DNA from: Lachnospiraceae bacterium
GTDB lineage: Bacteria > Bacillota > Clostridia > Lachnospirales > Lachnospiraceae
Direction: 5' to 3'
Assembly: GCA_024695465.1 (NCBI GenBank)
Contig: JAILID010000009.1
Span: 1 to 56,000 of the forward strand
Length of the DNA: 56,000 bases
Numbering within the stretch: position 1 is the first letter of the stretch; each line of letters opens with the position of its first letter. Positions 16,473-25,012 of the stretch are shown here, in pieces. A program made the translations under genes and the position numbers. The notes below the pieces were generated by a model, which saw only the letters and a list, made by a program, of their open reading frames with translations, did not search any database and was not told where the DNA came from.

Positions 16473-17996
16473 ATGGCTGAAAGGCTTTGCATACAGATAA
16501 AAGAGAAAGACAACGTCGCGATTGCGATCCATGATATCCCGAAAGGGACGGAGGTCATGCCCGGGGTCGTGACGGCGGAAGACATCCCGCAGGCCCACAA
16601 GATCGCGCTCACCGAATGTCCGAAGGGAAGCGAGGTCATCCGCTACGGCGTCGTCCTTGGAAGAACCGCTGAGGACATCCCCAAGGGCGGCTGGATCAAT
16701 GAGACCAACCTGATCATGGCCCCGGCTCCGAACCTTGACGAGATGGAATTCGCCACGAACCTGGTGCGGGATCTGCCGAAGCCGGATGTTCTCACCTGGG
16801 AAGGCTACCGGAATCCGGAAGGCGGTCCCGCCGGAACCCGCAACATCCTGGCCATCAACACGACGGTCCAGTGCGTGACGGGCGTACTCAACGCGGCGAT
16901 CCAGCGTATCCGAAATGAAATTCTTCCCAAATACCCGAATGTCGACAACGTGATCGCCATCAACCATCCTTACGGCTGCGGCGTGGCGATCGACGCGCCC
17001 GAGGCGAAAGTACCTCAGCGAATCCTCCGCAACATCGCGACCCATCCGAATTTCGGAGGACAGTTTATGCTGCTGTCGCTCGGATGCGAGAAGTTTACGG
17101 TAGAACGCTTCTGCGAGTGCTGGCCGGAGAAAAACAACAAGGACAACGTGATCGTCCTGCAGGACTATGAGGGTTTTGAAAATGTGATGAATGCCATCCT
17201 CACGATGGCGGAGAAGAAACTGAAAATCCTGAATGAAAGAAAACGCGAGACGCTCCCGCTTTCGGATCTGCTGGTCGGGATGCAGTGCGGCGGATCGGAC
17301 GCTTTTTCCGGCATCACAGCCAATCCGACTGCGGGATTTGCGGCGGATCTGATCGTCTCCGGCGGCGGTACGGTTATGTTCTCCGAGGTCACGGAGGTCC
17401 GGGACGGCGTCCAGTTTATCGCGCAGCGCTGCGAGAACGAAGAGGTCGGCAGGCGTCTGGTTGAAGAGATGAAATGGTATGACGCCTACCTTCGCGCGGG
17501 CGGCGTGGACCGGGGCGCGAATACGACCCCGGGCAACAAGAAGGGCGGCCTTTCCAACATTATCGAGAAATCCATGGGTTCCATCGCGAAGTCCGGGAGC
17601 TCGCCGATTGTGGAAGTTCTCTCTCCGGGCGAGAAGCCGACAAAGCACGGCGAGATCTTCGCGGCAACGCCGGCTTCGGATCTGGTCTGCGGCCCCTGCC
17701 AGCTCGCTTCGGGCATGGGACTTCAGGTCTTCATGACCGGGCGCGGAACGCCTTACGGCCTTGCGGCGGCGCCGGTTATCAAGCTCTGTTCGAGAAATGA
17801 AATGAAGGCCCATTGGTTTGACATCATCGACTTCAACGCGGGACCGGCCGCGACCGGCGAGCGCACGATCGAGGAGCAGGGCTATGAGCTCTTCCACTAT
17901 ATCCTGGATGTGGCGAGCGGGCGGAAGAAGCCTTACACGGAGCAGTACAAGCTGGAAAACGATCTGTGCATTTTCAATCCGGCGCCGATTACGTAA
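16473..17996 (+). CDS. garD: Galactarate dehydratase (UxaA/GarD family)
   Basis: 507 aa. An N-terminal SAF-type domain (about 1-90: DNVAIAIHDIPKGTEV) is joined to the large UxaA/GarD catalytic domain. Many blocks match E. coli GarD almost exactly, including FEGYRN-like WEGYRNPEGGPAGTRN, LPKYPNVDNVIAINHPYGCGVAID-like sequence, MQCGGSDAFSGITANP, MFSEVTEVRDG, NKKGGLSNIIEKSMGSIAKSG and FNPAPIT at the C-terminus; altronate dehydratase diverges in these. Conserved Cys/His residues (YGCG, LGCE, CGGSD) are the iron-binding candidates. It converts galactarate to 5-keto-4-deoxyglucarate, the same product as GudD. Altronate dehydratase is the alternative reading. Confidence 0.87.
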   Translation: MAERLCIQIKEKDNVAIAIHDIPKGTEVMPGVVTAEDIPQAHKIALTECPKGSEVIRYGVVLGRTAEDIPKGGWINETNLIMAPAPNLDEMEFATNLVRDLPKPDVLTWEGYRNPEGGPAGTRNILAINTTVQCVTGVLNAAIQRIRNEILPKYPNVDNVIAINHPYGCGVAIDAPEAKVPQRILRNIATHPNFGGQFMLLSLGCEKFTVERFCECWPEKNNKDNVIVLQDYEGFENVMNAILTMAEKKLKILNERKRETLPLSDLLVGMQCGGSDAFSGITANPTAGFAADLIVSGGGTVMFSEVTEVRDGVQFIAQRCENEEVGRRLVEEMKWYDAYLRAGGVDRGANTTPGNKKGGLSNIIEKSMGSIAKSGSSPIVEVLSPGEKPTKHGEIFAATPASDLVCGPCQLASGMGLQVFMTGRGTPYGLAAAPVIKLCSRNEMKAHWFDIIDFNAGPAATGERTIEEQGYELFHYILDVASGRKKPYTEQYKLENDLCIFNPAPIT

Positions 17997-18015
17997 GGAT
18001 GGCGCTCCTGTCTTT

Positions 18016-18891
18016 TTAAGCATCCTGTCTGAGAAGCATCGCAAGTTCGATGATCCGCTTCAGCTCCGGATAGGGATTCGTTTCCAGCAGCTTTGGATCA
18101 GGCAGGATCCGGGCGTTGACCTTAAGGGAGAGAAAACGGTTCCGGATAAAAACGTCGAGGGTTTTTCCCCGGAGGGAAAGCGCCGTGATTCCGGAAGTGC
18201 CGGCAGCCAGCTCGTCCAGCTTTTTGAGGAAAACGCCGCCGGGAAGCGCGTCTTTGCCGCTTTTATCCGCGAAAAGGAATTCCTTTTTTCCGCCGTCCGC
18301 CGCCGCGGTTCTTTTGACGAGGTTTGTTTTTTCAAGGAAAGGGTTAAGAATCGCCTCCGGGAGAAATTCCGGGTCGATCAGGCGGAAGTCCCGTCCGGAA
18401 TCAAAGGGCAGCTCTATGCGGGTCCAGACGCCGGCTGAAAAATGCGCGCTTTTCGCGCGGGGAACCTCCGGGATCCGCTGGGCGAGGGAGACCTCGGCGA
18501 GGGCAATGCGGTATGCGGCGTATTTACCCGAAAGCCCCCAGGCCAGGAAGGGCCTGGCGAGGCTGCTGTCAAGGGGGAGCAGCTCCGCGCCGCGCATCAT
18601 CTCTTCCGTCAGGACCGTGACGCGCCTGGCCTCGATGGCTTCCGCGCTGATCTTTCGGCCGATGGTGAGGATAAGGTTGGAGCGGATTGTCTCCTCCTCG
18701 TATTTTTTCCTGGCCGGCAGGGTGACGGCCAGGAAAAAGGCAAAGGCGCCGGCTCCGATGACGACGGAAAGCGTGCGGTTTACGAAGGTCAAAGCCAGGG
18801 CGGTCATAAGGAGCGCGATGACGGCGATCAGCGAAAAGTGATAGCGTTTATAGTAACTTGTGAGCATGTTTACGGCTTCGGCGCTGTTCAT
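18016..18891 (-). CDS. Two-TM membrane protein of unknown function (DUF3137-like)
   Basis: 291 aa from the ATG at 18889-18891, chosen for AAAGGAGG 8 bases upstream on the minus strand; the longer frame to 19053 overlaps the next gene's promoter. Two adjacent hydrophobic segments (about 18-36 and 41-58) are followed by a soluble C-terminal part. Features there are RKISAEAIEARRV, a stretch around HFSAGVWTRIELPFDSGRDFRLI, and a Lys-rich GGKKEFLFADKSGKDALPGG. The overall pattern (membrane hairpin, then a beta-rich domain with FSG...I.L) recalls DUF3137 proteins, but this is tentative. It converges on garD with only ~19 bases between the ends. Confidence 0.6.
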   Translation of the reverse strand: MNSAEAVNMLTSYYKRYHFSLIAVIALLMTALALTFVNRTLSVVIGAGAFAFFLAVTLPARKKYEEETIRSNLILTIGRKISAEAIEARRVTVLTEEMMRGAELLPLDSSLARPFLAWGLSGKYAAYRIALAEVSLAQRIPEVPRAKSAHFSAGVWTRIELPFDSGRDFRLIDPEFLPEAILNPFLEKTNLVKRTAAADGGKKEFLFADKSGKDALPGGVFLKKLDELAAGTSGITALSLRGKTLDVFIRNRFLSLKVNARILPDPKLLETNPYPELKRIIELAMLLRQDA

Positions 18892-18954
18892 TTCAGGAAC
18901 CTCCTTTAGAAATGCCGGGAGTGGGATGGGATCGGGCGATCCTTCAAGGCGGCT

Positions 18955-18984
18955 TTGGATGGGCCGCGGAATCGTTACTATAGT
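18955..18984 (+). promoter_or_regulatory. Possible promoter of the aldo/keto reductase gene
   Basis: TTGGAT at 18955-18960, an 18-base gap, and TATAGT at 18979-18984, about 60 bases before the ATG; a small TTGCGCT/AGCGCAA hairpin follows in the leader (about 18993-19009). Confidence 0.4.
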
Positions 18985-19044
18985 ATAAGCTTTTTGCGCT
19001 TTAAGCGCAAGCATGCGGATGATGTGCTGTATGGAGGGAATATT

Positions 19045-19899
19045 ATGAAACATATGGTGAAGCTTTCAAACGGAGTCAGCGTTCCGGCGCTCGGACAGGG
19101 AACCTGGTTTATCGGAGATCGTGCCGGGACGAGAAAGGATGAGATTGAAGCGCTAAGGACCGGTATTGAAGCCGGAATGACGCTCATCGATACGGCGGAG
19201 ATGTATGGAAGCGGGCGCTCCGAGTCTTTGGTCGGGGAGGCGATCGCCCCCTACGGGAGGGAAGAGCTGTTTCTGGTCTCCAAGGTGCTGCCGGGCAACG
19301 CCAACCGCCGCAATATGGAGAAAGCCCTGGACGCGAGCATGAAACGCATGGGCGTCGAGTATCTCGATCTTTACCTCTACCACTGGAGGGGCGCGACGCC
19401 GCTTCCCGAGACGGTGGAATGCCTGATAAAGCTTAAGGAAAAAGGAAAGATCCGGGAATGGGGAGTCTCTAATTTTGATATCGACGATATGGAGGAGCTC
19501 TTCGGAATCGATGGGGGGAACGGCTGTCTCGTTAATCAGGATCTCTATCACGCCGCTTCCCGCGGAATCGAATGGAACCTGCTTCCCTGGATGCGGGAGA
19601 GAAAGGTCGCGCTCATGGCTTATTGTCCGCTGGCGCAGGCCGGATCGCTCCGGGACGGGCTTTTCGCCTCCAAGGCGCTTGAGGAGATCGCGAAGAAGCA
19701 CGGCTGCAGCCTTACGCAGGTGCTTCTGGCCTGGGATATCAGGGACGGGAATACGATCGCCATTCCGAAAGCCGGGCGGAAGGAGCATAGCCTTCTCAAC
19801 GCCGGGGCGGATGAGATTCTTCTGGATGAGGAAGATCTGGCGAAAATCGACGAGGCCTTCGCGCCGCCGGCGCGGAAGATGCCTCTTGACGTGCAGTAA
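19045..19899 (+). CDS. Aldo/keto reductase
   Basis: 284 aa from ATG 19045 (GGAGGG at about 19033-19038). A full (beta/alpha)8 aldo-keto reductase with the catalytic tetrad visible: Asp49 and Tyr54 in LIDTAEMYG, Lys80 in LVSKVLPG, His113 in YLYHW. The C-terminal IPKAGRKEHSLLNAGA segment is the NADPH-binding region. It would reduce an aldehyde or ketone with NAD(P)H; the substrate cannot be told from sequence. The 2,5-diketogluconate reductase/YeaE-like branch seems closest. Divergently transcribed from the membrane protein gene and ending in a strong terminator, so monocistronic. Confidence 0.9.
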   Translation: MKHMVKLSNGVSVPALGQGTWFIGDRAGTRKDEIEALRTGIEAGMTLIDTAEMYGSGRSESLVGEAIAPYGREELFLVSKVLPGNANRRNMEKALDASMKRMGVEYLDLYLYHWRGATPLPETVECLIKLKEKGKIREWGVSNFDIDDMEELFGIDGGNGCLVNQDLYHAASRGIEWNLLPWMRERKVALMAYCPLAQAGSLRDGLFASKALEEIAKKHGCSLTQVLLAWDIRDGNTIAIPKAGRKEHSLLNAGADEILLDEEDLAKIDEAFAPPARKMPLDVQ

Positions 19900-19920
19900 G
19901 CGGCCGGATGAAGAAACGAA

Positions 19921-19951
19921 AAGGCTGCCCGGAAAGGGCAGCCTTTTTTAT
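19921..19951 (+). terminator. Terminator of the aldo/keto reductase gene
   Basis: AAGGCTGCCC (19921-19930) and GGGCAGCCTT (19936-19945) form a perfect 10-bp stem with a GGAAA loop and T-run 19944-19949. The convergent S1-domain gene ends at 19964, so the hairpin may serve both strands. Confidence 0.85.
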
Positions 19952-19963
19952 CTGCTTCAGAAA

Positions 19964-20923
19964 TCAGTCAAGCTTGATGCCTTTTAAGAGGGAGCCGAGA
20001 TTCGTGGTCAGCTTCTCAGCCTTCGGGATGACAACTTTCTCTTCCGAGACCTTCTCAACCGGGGCTTTCTCCTCTGCGGCTCTCTGGGACAGGGAAATTC
20101 TGCCGTTATCGACCTTGGTGACTTTGACCTTGACAGTATCACCGACCGAGAGCACATCCGCCGGGGTCTTAAGGCGCTTGCCGTTGGAAGTAATCTGGGA
20201 GATGTGCAGAAGGCCGTCGATTCCTTCGCCCAGGTTTACGAAGGCGCCGTAGCTCTGGATGGAGGCGACTTTGCCTTCGGTTACAAGCCCGACCTTGATA
20301 TTGTTCAGGGCTTCCGCCTTTTTGGCGTTCTTCATGTCGCGCAGGATCTCGCGGGAGGAAAGGACAAGCTTTCTGCCTTCCTTCTCTGCCTGGATGACGC
20401 GGACAGGAATGGTCTTGCCGACGTAGATGCTGAGGTCTTCGACATAGTCAAGGGCTACCTTGGAGGCCGGCACAAAAGCGCGGATGCCGTGCAGGAAGCC
20501 GACGACGCCGCCCTTGACCGCTTCGCGGACCGTGAGCTCGGCAGCGGTTTTGGAATCCATCATCTGCTTCAGTTCTTCCCAGGCCAGCTCATCCATGGCT
20601 TCCCGGCGGGAAAGAAGCAGGTTGCCCTTGCCGTCGTCAAGACGGATTACCTTCGCCTTGATCTCGTCGCCCGGATGCACGTTCTCCTTTATGGAAAACG
20701 AGGTGTCTCCGGAATAATCCTGCGGGCGGATGATGCCCTCGGCAGCATAAGCCAGATCCACCGTCACTTCCGTATCGGTGATCCCGACGACGGTGCAGTC
20801 GATGATGTCGCCGACCTCGATCTTTCTCATCGAGGCATCGAGCGCGTCGCTCATCGCGTCCATCGATTCGGCTGCCGGAGCTGCCGTTTCAAGAGTTTCG
20901 TTTGTTACATTCATTTCGTCCAT
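19964..20923 (-). CDS. S1 RNA-binding-domain protein (RpsA-like, three S1 repeats)
   Basis: 319 aa from ATG 20923, preceded on the minus strand by AAGGAGAGGGG. After an acidic N-terminus (about 1-35), three S1/OB folds follow at about 36-105, 120-190 and 205-280: VGDIIDCTVVGITDTEVTVDL, then a divergent middle repeat, then a textbook third repeat with GKVASIQSYGAFVNLGEGIDGLLHISQI. A charged tail ends in LGSLLKGIKLD. Proteins of this size in Clostridia are annotated as 30S ribosomal protein S1 or as S1-like translation/RNA-decay factors. True S1 of proteobacteria has six repeats, so function as ribosomal protein S1 is not certain. Confidence 0.85.
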   Translation of the reverse strand: MDEMNVTNETLETAAPAAESMDAMSDALDASMRKIEVGDIIDCTVVGITDTEVTVDLAYAAEGIIRPQDYSGDTSFSIKENVHPGDEIKAKVIRLDDGKGNLLLSRREAMDELAWEELKQMMDSKTAAELTVREAVKGGVVGFLHGIRAFVPASKVALDYVEDLSIYVGKTIPVRVIQAEKEGRKLVLSSREILRDMKNAKKAEALNNIKVGLVTEGKVASIQSYGAFVNLGEGIDGLLHISQITSNGKRLKTPADVLSVGDTVKVKVTKVDNGRISLSQRAAEEKAPVEKVSEEKVVIPKAEKLTTNLGSLLKGIKLD

Positions 20924-21071
20924 GTTCCCCTCTCCTTCTAAAAAGTACGGTAGTGCGGTATGCCCGCTCCCTATAGTGTATCATATTTTCTTAAGATGCG
21001 AGTAACTATTTTTCTTTTTTTTATTTTATGTTATGATAGATAGCAAATACATAAGGAAAGGAACTGCGGAT

Positions 21072-21461
21072 ATGGAAAATGAAAATCCAAACGAATCCCG
21101 GAAGCAGAAGAAAATAACGCTTCTCTCCCTCGCCGTCATACAGGCCGGCGTCATTGTCTATACAATGTCCGGGATATGCTCGAAAATGACCTCCAATTAC
21201 GATCCTTTTTCTTTTAACTGGCTGTTTTGGATAGGTCTTGAAGTTTGTGCTCTGGGGGTGTATGCTGTATTTTGGCAGCAGATCATCAAGAGATTTGATT
21301 TATCAATTGCCTACGCGAACAGGGCTTTCGCCATTTTCTGGTCAATGCTCTGGGCAATCCTTCTTTTCAGGGAGAAAATCACTCCGGCTAATGTCATGGG
21401 CGTTTTGATTATTTTTGCCGGGATCATGCTTGTCAACAGCGAGGCGGGCCGTGAGTCTTAA
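21072..21461 (+). CDS. Four-TM EamA/SMR-like transporter subunit A
   Basis: 129 aa from ATG 21072 (AAGGAA at about 21057-21062; the extension to 21033 has no site). A charged cytoplasmic N-terminus (MENENPNESRKQKK) precedes four hydrophobic segments at about 16-36, 46-64, 80-98 and 104-122. The ANRAFAIFWSMLWAILLFREKITPANVMG-type third helix/loop and GVLIIFAGIMLV fourth helix match the half-EamA/SMR pattern, as in ArnE/ArnF. It overlaps the next gene, a second half-transporter, by 11 bases, so the pair probably forms a heterodimer. Substrate unknown. Confidence 0.75.
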   Translation: MENENPNESRKQKKITLLSLAVIQAGVIVYTMSGICSKMTSNYDPFSFNWLFWIGLEVCALGVYAVFWQQIIKRFDLSIAYANRAFAIFWSMLWAILLFREKITPANVMGVLIIFAGIMLVNSEAGRES

Positions 21462-21873
21462 TCCCTGGATCCTTCTTATCGCCCTCTCGGCTACGGTGGC
21501 GTCTTTCGCCCAGGTGCTGCTGAAAAAAAGCGCGGGAGAAAAGCATAAGAATTTTATAGAAGAATACGTCAACTGGAAGGTCATCTGCGGATACGGCCTG
21601 ATGTTTCTCGGAATGTTCCTTACGATCATAGCGTACGGAAAAGGAGTCCAGTACAAGGAGGGACCGATCATGGAATCGATCGGCAACATCTGGGTCGTCC
21701 TTCTTTCCTTTCTCTTCTTTCGTGAACCGATCACGAAGAGGAAGGTTCTGGGCAACACTCTGATCCTTCTGGGGATTGCCTGCTTTTATCTGAACTGGGC
21801 GGGAATCTCACCGGCTCTGTCCTTCCTCACTACAGATTGGGGAACCCTGATTTCTTCGATTTTCGGAGGCTGA
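21451..21873 (+). CDS. Four-TM EamA/SMR-like transporter subunit B
   Basis: 140 aa from GTG 21451, which overlaps the end of the preceding gene by 11 bases; GAGGCGGG lies a few bases upstream. Four hydrophobic segments are visible (about 4-22, 46-65, 76-96, 101-120). KKSAGEKHKNFIEE between the first two, and FLFFREPITKRKVLGNTLILLGI in the last pair, mirror subunit A. Tandem unequal small subunits of this superfamily work as heterodimers (EbrAB, ArnEF). xpaC begins 1 base after its stop, so the transporter is translationally linked to the XpaC/TelA genes. Confidence 0.75.
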   Translation: MSLNPWILLIALSATVASFAQVLLKKSAGEKHKNFIEEYVNWKVICGYGLMFLGMFLTIIAYGKGVQYKEGPIMESIGNIWVVLLSFLFFREPITKRKVLGNTLILLGIACFYLNWAGISPALSFLTTDWGTLISSIFGG

Positions 21874-21874
21874 T

Positions 21875-23455
21875 ATGGCAAATACAAGTGATTTTATAGG
21901 AAGCGTCAACAACATGCTGGATGTCGTGGACCGGGCGGTCGGAAGCGGGGATTATTCGCATCTGTCCAGGGATCTGAAAGATGCGGCCAAGCCCTTTACC
22001 GACGTCCTGAACGGCGGAGTAAACTGGGACGATCAGGAATTCGTGCGGCGGAACGCCCAGAACGCGGCTCGGCGGCAGCGCTACAGCAGCGCCTCCCAGA
22101 TGGACGGAGTCGGGAGCCGCTCCTATAACGGGGGACATATGAGCGGCCGGGGAAACGCCTTCTACGGGAATTACAGGGCCGGGAGCCGTCAGGAAGCCCA
22201 TTCCTACAATCCGGAAAGCTACGTCCGCAGCCAGAACGCCCAGATGAGGCGGCAGGCAAGGGCCGCGGCGGAAGCTGAGAACGCCTACTTCGCGCCCGTA
22301 ACCGGGAGTATTTCAGCGACGGCCCGGAAGATCATCGGGGGGATCATGGCGGCCTGGTTCGGGGTTCTGACCGCCGGCCTTGCCGTTATCGCGGCCCAGG
22401 GCGGGGGGGCGCCGGCCGTCGTCTTCATGATCCTCATGGGGCTTTTTACCGCCGGATTCGGCCGGATGTTCCTGATGGGGCGGAAGAAGGCTAAGAAGAT
22501 CAGCCATTTCTCCAATTACCGGGCTGTCCTTGAGCGCAATAAATACGCGAATGTAAAGGAACTGGCCAGAAGCGTCGCCCAGCCGGCGGATAAGACGGCG
22601 GAGGAGCTTCAGGCGATGACCGACGAGGGCCTTTTCAAGCAGGGACACTTTGACGAGGCGAAGACAACCTTCATGGCCTCTGACGAGGTCTATTCCCAGT
22701 ATCTTGCCAGCGAGCAGAATGCAAGGGAGCTCAGGCGGCAGGAGCGGGCCGAGCGGAAAAAGAGCAGTGAGATCCCGCCCGAAGTCCGGGAAGTTCTTGA
22801 AAAGGGAGAGGATTACATCCGCCAGATCCGGGAGGCCAATGACGCGATTCCGGACCCGGAGGTGACGGAGAAGCTGAGCGATATGGAAAAGATCGTGGCC
22901 CGCATCTTCGACGAGGTGGGGAAAAATTACGGGCTTGCGGGCAGGCTTTCCATGTTTATGGATTACTATCTTCCGACCACGATGAAGCTCCTTGCGGCTT
23001 ACAGGAAGCTGGACGCCCAGGAGGTCCAGGGAGAAAATATTAAGAACGCGAAGCTGGAGATCGAAGGCTCCCTGAGTACGATCAACGAGGCATTCGAAAA
23101 GCTCCTGGACAGTTTCTTCGCGGATACGGCTATGGATGTCTCGACCGACATATCGGTTATGCGTTCCATGCTGAAGCAGGACGGGCTGGCTGACGATTCC
23201 TTCACGACGATGCGGAGGAAGCAGGGCCTGGGGGATATCGCCCTCGATCCTACGCTCAAAGACAAAGAAGAAGCCTATATGGGGAAGAAGAAAGAGGCGG
23301 GAACTCCGGCGGCCGCGAAAAAGGAAACAGAGAAGGCTGCCGATCCGCCAAAGCCGGCGTCAATGGTCTATGGGGCGGATCCGGAGATCGAACCGGAAAC
23401 GGATCCCGAGATGGACGACGAGGAAGACGGCATCAGGCTTGTCTTTGGCGGCTGA
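21875..23455 (+). CDS. xpaC: XpaC-family (5-bromo-4-chloroindolyl phosphate hydrolysis) membrane protein
   Basis: 526 aa; CGGAGGC at 21864-21870 precedes the ATG. Residues about 1-150 are polar and low-complexity (Asn, Gly, Ser, Arg, Tyr), with two short amphipathic segments. Two TM helices (about 152-172 and 178-199) follow, then a helical cytoplasmic domain with ARRIFDEVGK-like VARIFDEVGKNYG, LSMFMDYYLPTTMKLLAAYRKLD and EAFEKLLDSFFADTAMDVSTDISVM, which are characteristic of the XpaC family. The tail is Pro/Glu/Asp rich. XpaC is regularly found next to TelA, as here. The biochemical role is not established despite the name. The unusually long N-terminal extension is noteworthy. Confidence 0.85.
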   Translation: MANTSDFIGSVNNMLDVVDRAVGSGDYSHLSRDLKDAAKPFTDVLNGGVNWDDQEFVRRNAQNAARRQRYSSASQMDGVGSRSYNGGHMSGRGNAFYGNYRAGSRQEAHSYNPESYVRSQNAQMRRQARAAAEAENAYFAPVTGSISATARKIIGGIMAAWFGVLTAGLAVIAAQGGGAPAVVFMILMGLFTAGFGRMFLMGRKKAKKISHFSNYRAVLERNKYANVKELARSVAQPADKTAEELQAMTDEGLFKQGHFDEAKTTFMASDEVYSQYLASEQNARELRRQERAERKKSSEIPPEVREVLEKGEDYIRQIREANDAIPDPEVTEKLSDMEKIVARIFDEVGKNYGLAGRLSMFMDYYLPTTMKLLAAYRKLDAQEVQGENIKNAKLEIEGSLSTINEAFEKLLDSFFADTAMDVSTDISVMRSMLKQDGLADDSFTTMRRKQGLGDIALDPTLKDKEEAYMGKKKEAGTPAAAKKETEKAADPPKPASMVYGADPEIEPETDPEMDDEEDGIRLVFGG

Positions 23456-23537
23456 GCATCCTGCGGCAGCGCGCAGGCCTGCCTGGCGTTTCACACACTG
23501 AAAACCATTATCACAAACAAGAAGGAGGTTTTTTCAA

Positions 23538-24758
23538 ATGGATGAACTTAATAAGAGCGCTTTCGGCGATATGGGAGCTCAGGCCCTGAGCCTTGATGAT
23601 GAACTCAGGGAATCTGCGGTTCCGTCCCTGGTTTTCGGCGTGGAAGAGGAGCCGGAAGCGGAACCGGCCCCGGCCCCGGCTGCTCAGGCGCCGGAAGAGG
23701 AAAAAAAGCCCGAACCGATTGACGACAGCATGCTCTCTGAAGCGGAACGCAAGCAAGTTGACGCCTTCTCCAGGCAGATCGACCTCGGAGATACCAATTC
23801 GATCCTCCAATACGGCGGCGGAGTCCAGAAGAAAATGTCTGATTTCTCCGATACCGCGCTGGCTGCCGTTAAGACCCGGGATCTCGGCGAGGTTGGAGAC
23901 ATGCTTTCAGGCGTGATCGGAAGCCTCAAGGATTTTGATCCCAATGAGGAAGAGGAGAAGGGCTTTCTTGGCCTTTTCAAGAAGCCGAAGAAAAAGCTGG
24001 AGGATATAAAGGTCGAGTATGATAAGGCGAACAATAACGTCGAGAAAGTAGCCAAGGCCCTGCAGAATCATCAGGTCAAGCTGATGAAAGATGTCGCGAC
24101 CCTCGACAAGATGTACGAGAAGAACCTTACCTATTATAAGGAACTGACCATGTACATTATTGCGGGGAAAAAGCGCATGCAGGATTTCCGGGCGAATGAG
24201 CTGGCGAACGCCAGGGCCAAGGCGGAGAGGGGAGGCCTTCCGGAGGACGCCCAGCTCGTCAAGGATCTTGAGGACCAGCTCAATCGTTTCGAGAAGAAGA
24301 TCCATGACCTGGAGCTTACCCGGATGATCGCGATTCAGACGGCTCCCCAGATCCGGCTGATCCAGAGCTCCGATACCCTGATGGTCGAGAAGATCCAGTC
24401 CACGATCGTCAACACGATTCCGCTCTGGAAGAATCAGATGGTGCTGGCTCTCGGCATCGAGGATTCCACCAAGGCGGCCAGGGCGGAGGCAGCGGTTACC
24501 GAGATGACCAATAAGCTGCTGAATTCAAACGCCGAAAAGCTCAAGACCGCCACGATCGAGACGGCCCAGGCGTCCGAGCGGGGAATCGTCGATCTCGAGA
24601 CGCTCAAGAAGACCAATGAAAGCCTTATCCAGACGCTGGATGAGGTCAGCCGCATCCAGACGGAAGGCCGCGAGAAGAGGGCGCAGGCTGAGGTGGAACT
24701 GGCCCAGCTGGAAAGAGATCTGAAGGACAGGCTGCTTGCAGTCGGCAAAAGATCCTGA
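23538..24758 (+). CDS. telA: TelA/YaaN toxic-anion-resistance family protein
   Basis: 406 aa; AAGGAGG at 23522-23528. An acidic, Pro/Ala-rich N-terminal 70 residues lead into the all-helical TelA domain: VDAFSRQIDLGDTNSILQYGGG, SDFSDTALAAVKTRDLGEVGDML, FKKPKKKLEDI, LMKDVATLDKMYEKN, then QTAPQIRLIQSSDTLMVEKIQ and NTIPLWKNQMVLALG. Family members are linked to tellurite and cell-envelope (nisin, beta-lactam) tolerance and co-occur with XpaC. Likely cytoplasmic or membrane-associated. It closes the four-gene unit with the paired 4-TM transporter genes; a terminator follows. Confidence 0.9.
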   Translation: MDELNKSAFGDMGAQALSLDDELRESAVPSLVFGVEEEPEAEPAPAPAAQAPEEEKKPEPIDDSMLSEAERKQVDAFSRQIDLGDTNSILQYGGGVQKKMSDFSDTALAAVKTRDLGEVGDMLSGVIGSLKDFDPNEEEEKGFLGLFKKPKKKLEDIKVEYDKANNNVEKVAKALQNHQVKLMKDVATLDKMYEKNLTYYKELTMYIIAGKKRMQDFRANELANARAKAERGGLPEDAQLVKDLEDQLNRFEKKIHDLELTRMIAIQTAPQIRLIQSSDTLMVEKIQSTIVNTIPLWKNQMVLALGIEDSTKAARAEAAVTEMTNKLLNSNAEKLKTATIETAQASERGIVDLETLKKTNESLIQTLDEVSRIQTEGREKRAQAEVELAQLERDLKDRLLAVGKRS

Positions 24759-24816
24759 ATCCTTTCATTTTGAGCTTGATTTTAGCGGCCGGAAAGGCCA
24801 TAATAGATTTCTGACG

Positions 24817-24843
24817 GGCCGCCCGGATGATGGGCGGCCTTTT
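24817..24843 (+). terminator. Terminator after telA
   Basis: GGCCGCCC (24817-24824) pairs with GGGCGGCC (24832-24839), followed by TTTT. A TTGATT-17-CATAAT promoter-like pair lies just before it (24776-24804). The rest of the 254-base gap before valS has no gene; I looked for and did not find the conserved T-box motif. Confidence 0.7.
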
Positions 24844-25012
24844 ATCTCAGGGATCCGGATTGGAAGATGTCAGCTGATGCTGTCCCGAATCCCGATCGAG
24901 GTTCCGCAGGACGGAATTTCAGCTCAGCGGGGGTTTTGTCTCCCCCTGGGATAAACGCTCCGCAAAGACGCGCGGGGAGAGATTGGAAAAAGGAACGGAA
25001 GGAAGAAATAAT

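Noticed and set aside
16446-18044. Long minus-strand reading frame opposite garD (532 codons)
   Set aside because: Shadow of garD; the plus-strand frame matches a known enzyme end to end.
24844-25012. T-box riboswitch upstream of valS
   Set aside because: Firmicutes valS often has one, but the conserved AGGGTGG-ACCGCG-type box and the specifier stem were not found.
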